The translations under genes and the position numbers were made by a program. DNA of 64,000 nucleotides from Anabaena sp. UHCC 0187 (GTDB taxonomy: Bacteria > Cyanobacteriota > Cyanobacteriia > Cyanobacteriales > Nostocaceae), in NCBI RefSeq assembly GCF_009712035.1, contig NZ_VILB01000013.1, positions 447,483 through 511,482 on the forward strand, read 5' to 3'. Under the pieces are notes generated by a model that had not been told where the DNA came from, did not search any database, and saw nothing but the letters and a program-made list of their open reading frames with translations. The stretch's first letter is position 1. Each line of letters begins with the position of its first letter. Below are positions 35,779 to 44,741 of this stretch, one piece after another.

Positions 35779-37041
35779 TTATTTATCGCTATTTAACTCT
35801 CTTACTTTTGCAGGTGTAATCACTATTTCCCCTACCTTCCATCCTTGTTGAATACACTCTACTTGTTTAATTTCCTGTTCATTTACAAACGCTTTTCCTT
35901 CCATATAGGCATATTCTGAAAGTTGAGATTGAGATAGTTCTAATTTACCTTTTAATGATTTGGGGTAAGCTTCTATCCCCAACTCATGAAATGTTTTCAT
36001 CAGGTTACGCAGGATAATAAATAGGCTCAAAGCTTGTTCAGAAGAAAGTTCTGGTTCTCCAGTTTCTTCTGCTTGAGATTCTAATAAACTAATCATCTGC
36101 TGTATTTGATTTAAAGCTGGTTGTCTGCCATTTTGCAGAGAATGAGCAATTGCAATTACAGATTCTTGACGTGCTTGGTTACGAGTTTTTTCTAACTGCT
36201 GTTCTAGTTCTAATTTTTCTCGTTCTAAAATATTAATTTGAGTTCTCAAGTCTCTCTCAATTTGATCCTTCTCTTGATCCTTAGATTGAGCATAGTCAGC
36301 AATGATGTCAGCACGGGTTAATCGAAAACGCCTCATCAAAGCCATGCTAAACTCTCCAAGTTTAAAGTTTAAACCTGCGGCAATTATTTCCTGAAAAGCT
36401 TTTGATGCTGCAAACATTGGTTTAGCATCTTCAGGAACTAATTCTGGTAGTTGGGCAATAATGAAATAAGTTTTATATTGATTGTTATGAAAGTAATCTA
36501 TGGTTTCATTCAGTTGAGTTTTTCTATTAATTCTCTCAGCATCTATCTTGCCATCTACAAATCCATATTTATCGTGATTAATTATGACTTTAATAGCTGT
36601 CTGGGATGCTTGATAAACTTCCTCTGCTGTGAGTCTTTTATATCTAGAAATCTCCTGATAAAATTCATCTGCTTCCGCTTTTTCTGATTGGGGAATTATG
36701 CTTAATATTTCCACCCAAGATTCTTGATGATGTTCGTTAAGGATGCGAATCGCATTTTGGATGATTTTTGCTCGTTTTTCCAGTTCTTCCTGGGGACGAG
36801 GGGTAAAATATTTATAGGAGTCTTCTATAAATAATAAAAATTGTCCCCAAGGATTTTTTTCTATAATTTCTAAATCAAATGCTTCCTTTAAAGAGAGAAA
36901 ATTGGGTTGATTTTCTTTTTTCTGTAGACGAGGACGAGCTAATACAGAATCTTTCTGAGTCTTGATGATTGGTTTGGGAGTGTGGTTATCCATCAAATTT
37001 AGCATCCATTTAACTGCTTGATGTAATAAATAATATGTCAT
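35779..37041 (-). CDS. Protein with coiled coil and GrpE-like C-terminal domain, partner of NYN-Hsp70
   Basis: A 420-residue protein. The N-terminal 230 residues are helical and charged and not recognised (NPWGQFLLFIEDSYKYFTPR, SRYKRLTAEEVYQ). Residues about 255-300 form a coiled coil (REKLELEQQLEKTRNQA). The C-terminus resembles the GrpE head: a helical bundle with ILRNLMKTFHELGIEAYP, then the beta domain VECIQQGWKVGEIVITPAKVREL-type ending, comparable to the V-x-x-V-x-Q-x-GY...RVIRPA-V pattern of GrpE. It probably exchanges nucleotide on the Hsp70 encoded downstream. The start may be Met 36993 (MDNHTPKP) rather than 37041. Confidence 0.75.
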   Translation of the reverse strand: MTYYLLHQAVKWMLNLMDNHTPKPIIKTQKDSVLARPRLQKKENQPNFLSLKEAFDLEIIEKNPWGQFLLFIEDSYKYFTPRPQEELEKRAKIIQNAIRILNEHHQESWVEILSIIPQSEKAEADEFYQEISRYKRLTAEEVYQASQTAIKVIINHDKYGFVDGKIDAERINRKTQLNETIDYFHNNQYKTYFIIAQLPELVPEDAKPMFAASKAFQEIIAAGLNFKLGEFSMALMRRFRLTRADIIADYAQSKDQEKDQIERDLRTQINILEREKLELEQQLEKTRNQARQESVIAIAHSLQNGRQPALNQIQQMISLLESQAEETGEPELSSEQALSLFIILRNLMKTFHELGIEAYPKSLKGKLELSQSQLSEYAYMEGKAFVNEQEIKQVECIQQGWKVGEIVITPAKVRELNSDK

Positions 37042-37301
37042 CTAACATAATAATTGCATCCAAGCGTAGTTGTAAAGGTGTTACCTGTTTATTTTTCTTG
37101 AATTTTGTTGCTACGGGACTTTTTAGTACAGGAAAGCGATACTTTTCGCCATCATAGACATAATTAGGTAGTAGCTGTATAAAAAAACAAAGGAATGCCT
37201 GTAATAACAAACACTCCCGGTAACGGATGATAAAAAAATGACATTTTATCTTGATATACCGGGGCTGGCGGCTCTCCTCCTATCCCTCGACGCATCCGAT
37301 G
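37042..37301. other. Gene-poor stretch upstream of the GrpE-like gene
   Basis: A 66-codon minus-strand frame (37010-37210) overlaps the start of the GrpE-like gene, but it has no family signature, an odd composition and no ribosome-binding site, so it is not called. Nothing else is seen before the IS630 remnant. The promoter for the GrpE-like/Hsp70 pair should lie here. Confidence 0.4.
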
Positions 37302-37535
37302 TCAACTCATTTTTAGTGTTTTTAGTATTCTTTGAATTGTTTTTTTACTTGATATAATTCCCCATTCTTCTTTCACTTTTTGCCCTACCTGGTTTAATTG
37401 ACTTGGTTCTTGTTTTACAAATTCTTTAATTGTTTCTTCTTGTTCAGGATTAAATTTTGATTTACATCCTCTACCTGGTTGATTATACAATCCAATCATA
37501 CTATTTAGAGACTTCCAATTAAAAAAATATCCCAA
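37302..37535 (-). pseudogene. IS630-family transposase N-terminal fragment
   Basis: A 77-residue frame with the helix-turn-helix pair of IS630/Tc1-mariner transposases: LYNQPGRGCKSKFNPEQ, then VGQKVKEEWGIISSKKTIQRILK. The DDE catalytic domain is entirely missing. It is a decayed insertion sequence next to a long inverted repeat. Confidence 0.75.
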
Positions 37536-37544
37536 AACTTATTG

Positions 37545-37602
37545 TGGTGCGGGCATCTTGCCCGCTAATAATACAAGGACGGGCAAGATGCCCATCCCAC
37601 AA
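37545..37602. repeat. Inverted repeat with GGGCATCTTGCCCG units
   Basis: TGTGGTGCGGGCATCTTGCCCG pairs over about 22 bp with the CGGGCAAGATGCCCATCCCACA segment, with two mismatches. A related unit (GGCATCTTGCC) recurs at 41763-41790 after the HGSNAT-like gene. This is a common cyanobacterial palindromic repeat. Confidence 0.7.
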
Positions 37603-37716
37603 AATTGGATAATCTTTTTTGTGGAGTTCTCTTAATTCCCATCTATGAAGCAATAGATTATGTTAACCAAAAGAGAACAGAGAAAGTTAAGATATGTATC
37701 CTGCTTTGGTGTTTTT

Positions 37717-37917
37717 TTACAAAAAATCACGCAAGAACTCAAAGGGATTATCTTCCCAACAAGGTTCGGGGACTAACCAAACCAATTTGCTTTTAATTTC
37801 GTCTTCAATTTCATCACTGTCGTCTCTATCAAATAGTGAAATTAAAGCTTCCCAATCGCGTTCCCTCAAAGAGTTCAACGAGGAAACATTTACCTGTAGA
37901 TTATTAGAGTAATTCAC
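37717..37917 (-). CDS. Small acidic hypothetical protein
   Basis: A 66-residue frame, ATG 37917, strongly acidic (LFDRDDSDEIEDEI) with a Trp/Pro-rich end (KLVWLVPEPCWEDNPFEFL). No family recognised. It might be the end of a decayed gene, because the neighbouring 37540-37720 is repeat and IS debris. Coding status is uncertain. Confidence 0.35.
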   Translation of the reverse strand: MNYSNNLQVNVSSLNSLRERDWEALISLFDRDDSDEIEDEIKSKLVWLVPEPCWEDNPFEFLRDFL

Positions 37918-38053
37918 AAGCAGTTTTTTAGTTTACTTTTACAAAAAGTGAGCATGATGGCTGAAAAACTAACTTTAGTCTTTTTAGTGCAACATCGAAG
38001 TGATGCTGATCATCATTATCATTATGATATTTATGCCATATGTTCTAATTTTA

Positions 38054-38743
38054 CTAATATTTCATCAATTTTTCATCCTCAGAATCCACTAAATCCACAC
38101 CAAATACTTCTGCAAAGCACTGATTTATAGAATAGCAGACTTGGTTACAAGTAATGCCGGGAATCCATGCAGCTAAACTACTGACTGGTTTATCAGCAAT
38201 TCCACAGGGGACAATTTGCTTAAATCCTGTCATGTCTGGACAAACATTTAAGGAAAAACCGTGCATGGTAATCCATTTACTCACTTTTATGCCTATGGCT
38301 GCAACTTTGTATCCTTCTAGCCAAACTCCGGTAAAACCCGGAAGCCGTTCTCCTTTCAAATCGTAATTTGCTAAAACGCGAATTAATACTTCCTCAAGTT
38401 GACGTAAGTACCAATGTAAATCTTGACGGTAACGACGCAAATTTAAAATGGGATAACCTACCAATTGTCCGGGACAATGATAGGTAACTTCGCCACCTCT
38501 TTCAATGCGATGCACATCATAATTACTTTTGTCAATATTAAATTTTATAAATTCTGGGTTTGCTCCTGTCCCCAAGGTGTAAACAGGGGGATGTTCTAGT
38601 AAAATTAAGGCATCATCTAGTTCTGGGTTGTTAATGCGCTCTGCAACTAGCGATCGCTGCCACTGATGAGCAGTTTCATAAGGCATTAAGCCAACATTAT
38701 ATAGTAAACAGCGGTACGGTTTAAATTGAGTGCTAGGAATCAT
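38054..38743 (-). CDS. lipB: Lipoyl(octanoyl) transferase
   Basis: Transfers octanoyl from acyl-carrier protein to lipoyl domains, the step before LipA. From Met 38743 (MIPSTQF) the protein has 229 residues; the upstream frame to 38797 adds a hydrophobic, unconserved stretch. Motifs: [11 protein letters not shown] (about residues 49-59), the family signature [18 protein letters not shown] (about 82-99), [17 protein letters not shown] (about 151-167), and catalytic Cys in IVPCGI (about 180). All conserved residues are present. Monocistronic; the pathway partner lipA is 33 kb away in this window. Confidence 0.94.
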   Translation of the reverse strand: MIPSTQFKPYRCLLYNVGLMPYETAHQWQRSLVAERINNPELDDALILLEHPPVYTLGTGANPEFIKFNIDKSNYDVHRIERGGEVTYHCPGQLVGYPILNLRRYRQDLHWYLRQLEEVLIRVLANYDLKGERLPGFTGVWLEGYKVAAIGIKVSKWITMHGFSLNVCPDMTGFKQIVPCGIADKPVSSLAAWIPGITCNQVCYSINQCFAEVFGVDLVDSEDEKLMKY

Positions 38744-38797
38744 CAGTGAATAGGTGATAAGCAAGAAAGACGCAAGAGGTAAGACACCCAATACCAA

Positions 38798-39341
38798 AAA
38801 TATAGCGAATAAATGTCAAGCTATGCAAAGGATCTTAAAGGAACGTCAAGGAAATATATTTTATAAACCACAAGGTGCTAGTTTGAATATATAACCTGAA
38901 TGGGTGTTGGGAGGAAAGCATTAAGCTAAGACAATACCAGCTAATTTACTGACTGATAGCAACTTTAAAATTTATTTGTATCAATCAGGATCAAATTTCC
39001 CAAAATGGTTGTATTCTCTATACAATAGTGAACAAGACTGGGGGACAAAAAAAGGGCAAGCACTCCTATTTTGGTAAAGTTCCATAGAAGTAGGCGTTTA
39101 AAGGAAATATATCTCAAAAGGCCTAATTCAATAGTTTTGCTTCAACAGCCAATTTCTTGGTAAACAGTTGGAAACAAGACGATAAATAGCGCAAACATGA
39201 AGATGTAAGAAGTGTTAAAAATGCTAAAAGGCAATGTCTTAAGAATAGGTAGCGATTTGTGCTGGTGGCAGTGATAGGCCTTACCGCAATTTCTATTCCT
39301 ACCTAAAAACATCACATATAATATTGAGCGGGAGAGTTTAC
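38798..39341 (+). promoter_or_regulatory. Long leader region of lrtA/hpf
   Basis: About 540 bp without a gene. A possible -10 box TACAAT is at 39021-39026, which would give a 5' UTR of about 300 nt. Cyanobacterial lrtA transcripts are known for long leaders that control message stability in light and dark. Several short stems can be drawn near 39080-39120 and 39240-39300, but no named riboswitch is recognised. Confidence 0.4.
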
Positions 39342-39971
39342 ATGAAGCTTGTCATCCACGGTAAAAATATTGAAATCACTGATGCAATCCGCGAATATGT
39401 GCATCAAAAGATTGAAAAAGCAGTTAGTCACTTCCAGAACATCACCAATCAAGTGGATGTCCATTTAAGCGTAGCTCGCAATCCCCGAATAAGTACGAAG
39501 CAAGCGGCTGAAGTAACTATTTATGCTAATGGTAGTGTTATCCGTGCGGAAGAAAGCAGCGAAAGCTTATATGCAAGTATTGACTTAGTTGCAGATAAAA
39601 TTACTCGGCAATTACGGAAATATAAGGAAAAAAGGCAGGATCATCAAACTCAACCTATATCAACTAATGAAATAGTAGCACCAGAAACTGTTGCAGCGGA
39701 TTTAATAGGCGATCGCATCGCTGAATTACCTGAAGAAGTTGTTCGTACCAAATACTTCTCCATGCCGCCAATGACATTAGCAGAAGCGCAAGAACAATTG
39801 CAATTGGTGGGACATGACTTTTATATGTTTCATAATGCAGAAACCGGAGAGATTAACGTCATTTATGAACGTAATCACGGTGGTTTTGGAGTAATTCAAC
39901 CCCGCAATAACGGTAATGGCAAAAATGGCAAATCAGCTAATGTTGGTGTAGCAGAAAAATCTAAAGTTTAA
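39342..39971 (+). CDS. lrtA: Ribosome hibernation promoting factor (LrtA, long HPF)
   Basis: Long-form HPF that dimerises and inactivates ribosomes in the dark or under starvation. The ATG at 39342 (MKLVIHGKN) is chosen for the GGGAGAG ribosome-binding site eleven bases upstream; the frame extends to 39324 without support. The N-terminal domain (about residues 1-100) has the HPF/YfiA fold with [16 protein letters not shown] and [12 protein letters not shown]. The C-terminal domain (about 135-190) has [21 protein letters not shown] and [20 protein letters not shown], which mediates 100S dimer formation. The tail is Asn/Gly-rich. It has a long leader and a strong hairpin terminator. Confidence 0.93.
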   Translation: MKLVIHGKNIEITDAIREYVHQKIEKAVSHFQNITNQVDVHLSVARNPRISTKQAAEVTIYANGSVIRAEESSESLYASIDLVADKITRQLRKYKEKRQDHQTQPISTNEIVAPETVAADLIGDRIAELPEEVVRTKYFSMPPMTLAEAQEQLQLVGHDFYMFHNAETGEINVIYERNHGGFGVIQPRNNGNGKNGKSANVGVAEKSKV

Positions 39972-39983
39972 TTGTCGAGAGTC

Positions 39984-40016
39984 AGATCCCCAACTTCTTA
40001 GAGAAGTCGGGGATCT
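39984..40016. terminator. Bidirectional terminator between lrtA and prxQ
   Basis: A 15-bp stem AGATCCCCAACTTCT/AGAAGTCGGGGATCT with one mismatch and a 3-nt loop, followed by TATTT. It lies between convergent genes and could serve both. Confidence 0.75.
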
Positions 40017-40033
40017 TATTTATAGTCAAAAAT

Positions 40034-40495
40034 TTATTTTGCTGCTAGTTGTTGCAGGGTTTTTAATGCTTCTTCAACGTGGCCTTTAAAATTCAACATG
40101 GAATCAAGCACATACTGAACCACACCATTTTGGTCAATCACATAGGTGACTCGGCCGGGAATAAAACCAAAAGCAGTAGTTGCACCATATTGTTTTCGCA
40201 CTTTATCACCTTGATCACTTAAAAGTGTAAAAGGTAAATTGTGTTTATTTGCAAACTTTTGATGAGAGTCGCTAGAGTCACCACTGACACCAATAACTTC
40301 AGCACCAGCGGCTTGAAATACTTCATATTGATCTCGAAAAGCGCAGGATTCTATAGTGCATCCTGGTGTATCGTCCTTGGGATAAAAATAAAGAACAACG
40401 GATTTTTTCCCCCGAAAGTCTCCCAGGCTAACATTGTCGCCATTTTGGGTAGGTAGACTAAAATTAGGCGCGGTATCTCCAACTTTAATAGCCAT
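40034..40495 (-). CDS. prxQ: Peroxiredoxin Q/BCP
   Basis: Thiol peroxidase reducing H2O2 and lipid hydroperoxides, probably with thioredoxin as donor. From Met 40495 (MAIKVGD) the protein has 153 residues; the ATG at 40516 adds seven. Peroxidatic Cys is in YPKDDTPGCTIESCAFRD (about residues 38-55), and the second Cys five residues later is the resolving Cys of the atypical 2-Cys PrxQ type. The YVIDQNGVVQYV block near the end is also typical. Convergent with lrtA and sharing its terminator. Confidence 0.93.
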   Translation of the reverse strand: MAIKVGDTAPNFSLPTQNGDNVSLGDFRGKKSVVLYFYPKDDTPGCTIESCAFRDQYEVFQAAGAEVIGVSGDSSDSHQKFANKHNLPFTLLSDQGDKVRKQYGATTAFGFIPGRVTYVIDQNGVVQYVLDSMLNFKGHVEEALKTLQQLAAK

Positions 40496-40622
40496 ATTCA
40501 AAAATTCAAAATTCAAACATTACTTAATAAAAGTTTACCTTGTAACTTAGCTTCTAGAATTTTCCTTGATTAAAGTGCATCGGAAGGAGTAAGGTGAGAT
40601 TCTCAAATAAGATATTCCGTCT

Positions 40623-41753
40623 ATGCGTCTGAGTTCCCTTGATGTGTTTCGTGGTATTACCATCGCTGCGATGATTCTGGCTAATATGGCAGGAGTTGCA
40701 GATGATGTTTATCGTTCCCTGAGTCATGCCGAATGGCACGGTTGTACACCCACTGACTTAATATTTCCCTTCTTTTTATTCATTGTTGGTGTAGCAATGA
40801 CGTTTTCTCTGTCAAAGTACACCGCAGAGAACAAACCTACCCAAGCAGTTTACTTACGCATTCTGCGCCGCACTGCGATTCTGTTTATATTGGGTTTAGT
40901 ATTAAATGGTTTTTGGAATAAAGGTGTTTGGACTTTTGATTTAAGTAGTATCCGCTTGATGGGGGTATTGCAAAGGATTGCTTTAACTTATCTGTTTGCA
41001 TCTTTAATAGTTTTAAAATTACCTCGCAAAAGTCAATGGCTAGTAGCAGGAGGATTACTAATTGCTTATTGGTTGACAATGATGTATATTCCTGTTCCTG
41101 ATTATGGTGCAGGAGTGTTAACGCGAGAAGGTAATTTTGGCGCATTTATTGATAGATTAATTATTCCCAAAGCACATCTATATAAAGGTGATGGGTTTAA
41201 TTTTATGGGAGATCCTGAAGGACTTTTTAGCACTATTCCGGCAATAGTTAGCGTTTTAGCCGGTTATTTTACTGGGGAATGGATTAAAGATAAAAAACAG
41301 GCTACTTCACAAACTAGTATGGATTTAGTATTATTTGGTTTGTGTTGTTTGGTAATTGCAATTATTTGGGATGTGGCATTTCCCATGAATAAGAAAATTT
41401 GGACGAGTTCCTATGTTTTATTTACCACTGGTTGGGCGTTAATGTTATTAGCAGCTTGTTATGAGTTGATAGAAGTAAGGGTAATAAAACGCTGGAGTAA
41501 GCCATTTGAGATAATGGGCTTAAATGCGATCGCTCTTTTTGTTGCTTCTGTATTCCTGATTAAAATCACAGCTAAAACCCAAATCGGTACAGGTGAAAGC
41601 GCTGTTAGTATCTATAATTGGATTTACCAAAATATCTTTGCATTTTGGGCAGGAAATTTCAACGGCTCATTTTTGTTTGCACTTGTTACCCTGTTATTGT
41701 GGTATGGTGTTGCTGTTTTAATGTATCAGAAACGTTGGTTTATTAAAGTGTAA
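40623..41753 (+). CDS. HGSNAT/DUF5009-like membrane acyltransferase
   Basis: A 376-residue integral membrane protein with about ten helices. The family hallmark is the N-terminal SLDVFRGITIAAMILAN (about residues 4-20), followed by WHGCTPTDLIFPFFLFIVG with the His thought to be catalytic in heparan-alpha-glucosaminide N-acetyltransferase. GVLQRIALTYL and the late FEIMGLNAIALFV are also conserved. Such bacterial proteins probably acetylate a sugar of an envelope polymer using cytosolic acetyl-CoA; the acceptor is unknown. It starts at ATG 40623, divergent from prxQ. Confidence 0.85.
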   Translation: MRLSSLDVFRGITIAAMILANMAGVADDVYRSLSHAEWHGCTPTDLIFPFFLFIVGVAMTFSLSKYTAENKPTQAVYLRILRRTAILFILGLVLNGFWNKGVWTFDLSSIRLMGVLQRIALTYLFASLIVLKLPRKSQWLVAGGLLIAYWLTMMYIPVPDYGAGVLTREGNFGAFIDRLIIPKAHLYKGDGFNFMGDPEGLFSTIPAIVSVLAGYFTGEWIKDKKQATSQTSMDLVLFGLCCLVIAIIWDVAFPMNKKIWTSSYVLFTTGWALMLLAACYELIEVRVIKRWSKPFEIMGLNAIALFVASVFLIKITAKTQIGTGESAVSIYNWIYQNIFAFWAGNFNGSFLFALVTLLLWYGVAVLMYQKRWFIKV

Positions 41754-41814
41754 ATAAAACTCTTGTGGGACAGGCATCTTGCCTGTCCAATATTTTGTTA
41801 TAAGTTGAAAAAAT

Positions 41815-43323
41815 CTACCGTTTTCGACGTTTTACACCACCAGGGCGTTTTACCCCAAATCCATACATATAAATTTCAGGCATATTAACACGCTTATCAG
41901 AACGGTTTTCGATAATTCCCAGTTGCAACAAATAGCGCATAATTTCCTCCGATTTTGAAGTGGGTGGTTGTTTTCCAACTTCTTCACTCCATGTTGTATT
42001 TTTAAGTTTATCTAGGAAAATTCCTTCTTCAACAGGAACTTTCAGACCATTCAAGCTGTTTTTCAGAGGTTCTAACCAAGGATATTCATCGACTAATTCT
42101 CCAATTCTATATTCAGAAATATCAACAAGTGCGGCTTGTAAATCAGAAGGAGTTAGTAGGGTATCTCCAGTTAAATTTTGCATATCAGATTCATCTATTC
42201 TCCGCTGCGCTGGTAATGAAAACAGCTTTAAAAATGCGCGGGGATAAATTCTTCCTCCAGAATCTTTAAGATGATTAGGAATCCAAAGATGTGTATATCC
42301 CTTTCTAGGATTGTCACCCATGAATCTACTAATTATTCTGCCGATCATAAATTCATGAGAAAGTTCGTTGGAAGTGATAATTATTCCCAAAGGTGTGTTA
42401 GTTTCTTTGAGAAAATTTGGTGATATACTACGCAAATATTCAGCCATTTCTTGACCAGAATTTGCTAATCTTTTGAAAAGTAGTTGATATAACCATGAAT
42501 CTTTCCATTCCAAATTAATTTGATAGGCTTTTAACTTAGAAGCATCAGGGAAACTTAAAAAATCTTCTCGAAAAAGATCGGTACGTAAAAAAATCTTGGG
42601 TCTAATTCTTTCCCAACGCCGCCAATTATCTAACCAAAAAGCTAAAAGTTGACGAATAGGAGCAGCTAATTGATGATATGAAGATCCTAATCTATCTAAT
42701 TCATCATAAGTAATAAATAACCATTCATCTGATTCAATTAATTTTTTATCTAACAAATCTAAAGCATAATTGATTCTTTCTATATTTTGACACACAAGAG
42801 GAAACCAAGCAGATAATAGAGGTAACTTATTGATTAATAATTCACGAGTTTCTAAAGGTATTTCATCAGACCAATCACTTTTTAATATTACTTGATCTTG
42901 GCTCAAAATTCTTCCTAACATTAAACCAATCCAAAATGCACACCAATCAATATTACTAGCATTTTGCATCTGTGCTTCTATATTCATCTGTGCAGGAAAT
43001 GTTTTTTCCTGTTGTCTAGTCCGTCCAAAAGAGGCAATCCATGTTGTTTTGTCTAAATCATCTAAAGCTCTAATTTTTAAATTTTCTACGAGTATACGTC
43101 GTCCTGAAGGAATGGCTAATAAACGAAATAATTCAGTTTTACCTGCTCCCTTTCCTCCTAATATTAAAAGTGTATCTCTTTCTAAAACTTGGCGATAGTT
43201 GGGAATAGGCAGAAAGTTTTTGAGAAAAACATCATCATTATTACTTTCGGTTTCTGCTGTTGCATTTCCTGGCGCTATATTAGACATTAATTCTAACAGT
43301 TTTTGTCTATCAAAATTACTCAT
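41815..43323 (-). CDS. P-loop ATPase (Sll1717-like), third gene of the HEPN/KGGVGR module
   Basis: A 502-residue ATPase of the type found in cyanobacterial conflict loci. Walker A is LILGGKGAGKTELFRLL (about residues 52-68) and Walker B is WLFITYDELDRLG (about 208-220). The middle has a Trp-rich segment (LLAFWLDNWRRWERIRPKIF), then LRTDLF, reminiscent of the sensor strand of STAND/AAA ATPases. The C-terminus ends in a basic winged-helix-like region (MRYLLQLGIIENR...RRKR) that may contact nucleic acid. Its ATG overlaps the stop of the preceding ATPase by 4 bp, so the three genes form a tight operon. The precise family name is from memory and should be treated as probable. Confidence 0.7.
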   Translation of the reverse strand: MSNFDRQKLLELMSNIAPGNATAETESNNDDVFLKNFLPIPNYRQVLERDTLLILGGKGAGKTELFRLLAIPSGRRILVENLKIRALDDLDKTTWIASFGRTRQQEKTFPAQMNIEAQMQNASNIDWCAFWIGLMLGRILSQDQVILKSDWSDEIPLETRELLINKLPLLSAWFPLVCQNIERINYALDLLDKKLIESDEWLFITYDELDRLGSSYHQLAAPIRQLLAFWLDNWRRWERIRPKIFLRTDLFREDFLSFPDASKLKAYQINLEWKDSWLYQLLFKRLANSGQEMAEYLRSISPNFLKETNTPLGIIITSNELSHEFMIGRIISRFMGDNPRKGYTHLWIPNHLKDSGGRIYPRAFLKLFSLPAQRRIDESDMQNLTGDTLLTPSDLQAALVDISEYRIGELVDEYPWLEPLKNSLNGLKVPVEEGIFLDKLKNTTWSEEVGKQPPTSKSEEIMRYLLQLGIIENRSDKRVNMPEIYMYGFGVKRPGGVKRRKR

Positions 43324-44738
43324 ATTATTTCCTCTTCTGTCTGGTTAAATCTTTTGTTGAATCTTATACAAAGCCTTTCAGCAATTTTTTGATAATCTTC
43401 ATTAGTCATCAAAGCTACAAGTTGTTCCAACCGATCCGATTCTTCTTGACTTTCATCACGAATAAATAAACTAATATCTCCTTGTAATTCATCTTTCAAA
43501 GGCAGTATTATAGGTGAAAAAGGTTCATTAATATCATCGGGGTTGGGTACAACTTCACCTTCATAATAGTAGTTTTCTTGAAATGCTATATATGCCTGTT
43601 CTTTAAATGCTCTTAATTCTTCATTTCTTCGTCTTTCTAAACTAGCCAGAGCCATAGCATGAACTAATACTACAGGTAGTTGTTCTCTCTCTTCTGATAA
43701 TGGTCGAGATAAACGACGAATAACATGAGTTAAACCAGCCCAACTTTGCCGAGATTGTCTACCAAATATAACTGCGGCGTGAGATAAATCAGTTAATGCT
43801 AATCCTCCAATATCATGAAATCCTGCTCTGGAATCTAAGAGAATGAAATCAAGAGGTTTAACAGCACTTTCTAGTTCTTTCAGCATTCCCTTAAAAGTTT
43901 CAGGAAGTTGATGATCTACTAAATTTTGAAAATCTAGCCTTGCTAATTTTTCTAAGTAATTAGAATCTACATTTCCCGCAGTAAATAAATGTATTTGTCC
44001 TCCTGAATTTCCGAGTAATAGTGGATTATTAATTGGTAAAATATGATCTCTTAAAGACCAATTTCTACTTTGAATTTTTTTCTCTAACAAATAATCAATA
44101 ACCCCAAAAGGCTTTGGATTATTTGGAGAAAATATTGAGGATAAGCCAGGAGCTTCTAAATCCAAATCTACTATAGCTACCCGGTGTCCATTACGAGCTA
44201 AAGTAAGTGCAGTAGCGACTAATGCTGTAGTTCTACCCACACCACCTTTAAATGAGAAAAAAGTAACAATTGCTGGTTTATGTTCCTGATAAACAAGTTG
44301 TATTTTCCAAGGAAGATTACCTGAATTCTCATTAGTCCATGTATGTTTAGCAATATGGCGCTCTAGTATATACAAACGAGGAGAGAGACCTTCATCATCC
44401 TGTTCAATAGCAATAGTATCATCATTCCATTCGGCTTCAATTCTCTGGTTTTTGATGACATCAATTAATGCTTTGTAACCATCTTTATTACCTTGTGGCA
44501 ACCAAATATCTTTACCATAGTAAGAACCAAGTTTTTGCTCTAGATATTGATCTAACTTATCTATGTCTATTTGTTCAGGTATAAAATTTGTTTTTGGTTC
44601 AAGGAAAAGCCGAATCTTACCATAAACATCACGAATGATAGTTACAGATTTCAGATTAGGTATTAAATTTAATACTAAATCTGGTTCTTTAAAGCATTCT
44701 TCTACTTTTGTAAAAGTATCACCGAAACTAATCGCCAT
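43320..44738 (-). CDS. KGGVGR-variant ParA/MinD-type ATPase
   Basis: A 472-residue protein. The first 145 or so residues form a separate domain with no recognised motif. A SIMIBI-class ATPase follows, with the deviant Walker A SFKGGVGRTTALVATAL (about residues 162-178). The usual invariant P-loop Lys is replaced by Arg (KGGVGRTT), while the signature Lys is kept. Next come VAIVDLDLEAPGLSSIF (about 187-203) and FILLDSRAGFHDIG (about 298-311, Walker B-like). This KGGVGR variant is a recognised subgroup often found in phage-defence neighbourhoods. It is the middle gene of a three-gene operon: 3 bp after the HEPN-like gene and overlapping the next gene by 4 bp. Confidence 0.8.
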   Translation of the reverse strand: MAISFGDTFTKVEECFKEPDLVLNLIPNLKSVTIIRDVYGKIRLFLEPKTNFIPEQIDIDKLDQYLEQKLGSYYGKDIWLPQGNKDGYKALIDVIKNQRIEAEWNDDTIAIEQDDEGLSPRLYILERHIAKHTWTNENSGNLPWKIQLVYQEHKPAIVTFFSFKGGVGRTTALVATALTLARNGHRVAIVDLDLEAPGLSSIFSPNNPKPFGVIDYLLEKKIQSRNWSLRDHILPINNPLLLGNSGGQIHLFTAGNVDSNYLEKLARLDFQNLVDHQLPETFKGMLKELESAVKPLDFILLDSRAGFHDIGGLALTDLSHAAVIFGRQSRQSWAGLTHVIRRLSRPLSEEREQLPVVLVHAMALASLERRRNEELRAFKEQAYIAFQENYYYEGEVVPNPDDINEPFSPIILPLKDELQGDISLFIRDESQEESDRLEQLVALMTNEDYQKIAERLCIRFNKRFNQTEEEII

Positions 44739-44741
44739 TCT

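Noticed and set aside
37010-37210. 66-codon minus-strand frame overlapping the GrpE-like gene start
   Set aside because: No family signature, no ribosome-binding site and an overlap with a better-supported gene.
37948-38130. 60-codon plus-strand frame
   Set aside because: Mostly antisense to the end of lipB, with low-complexity HH/YH content.
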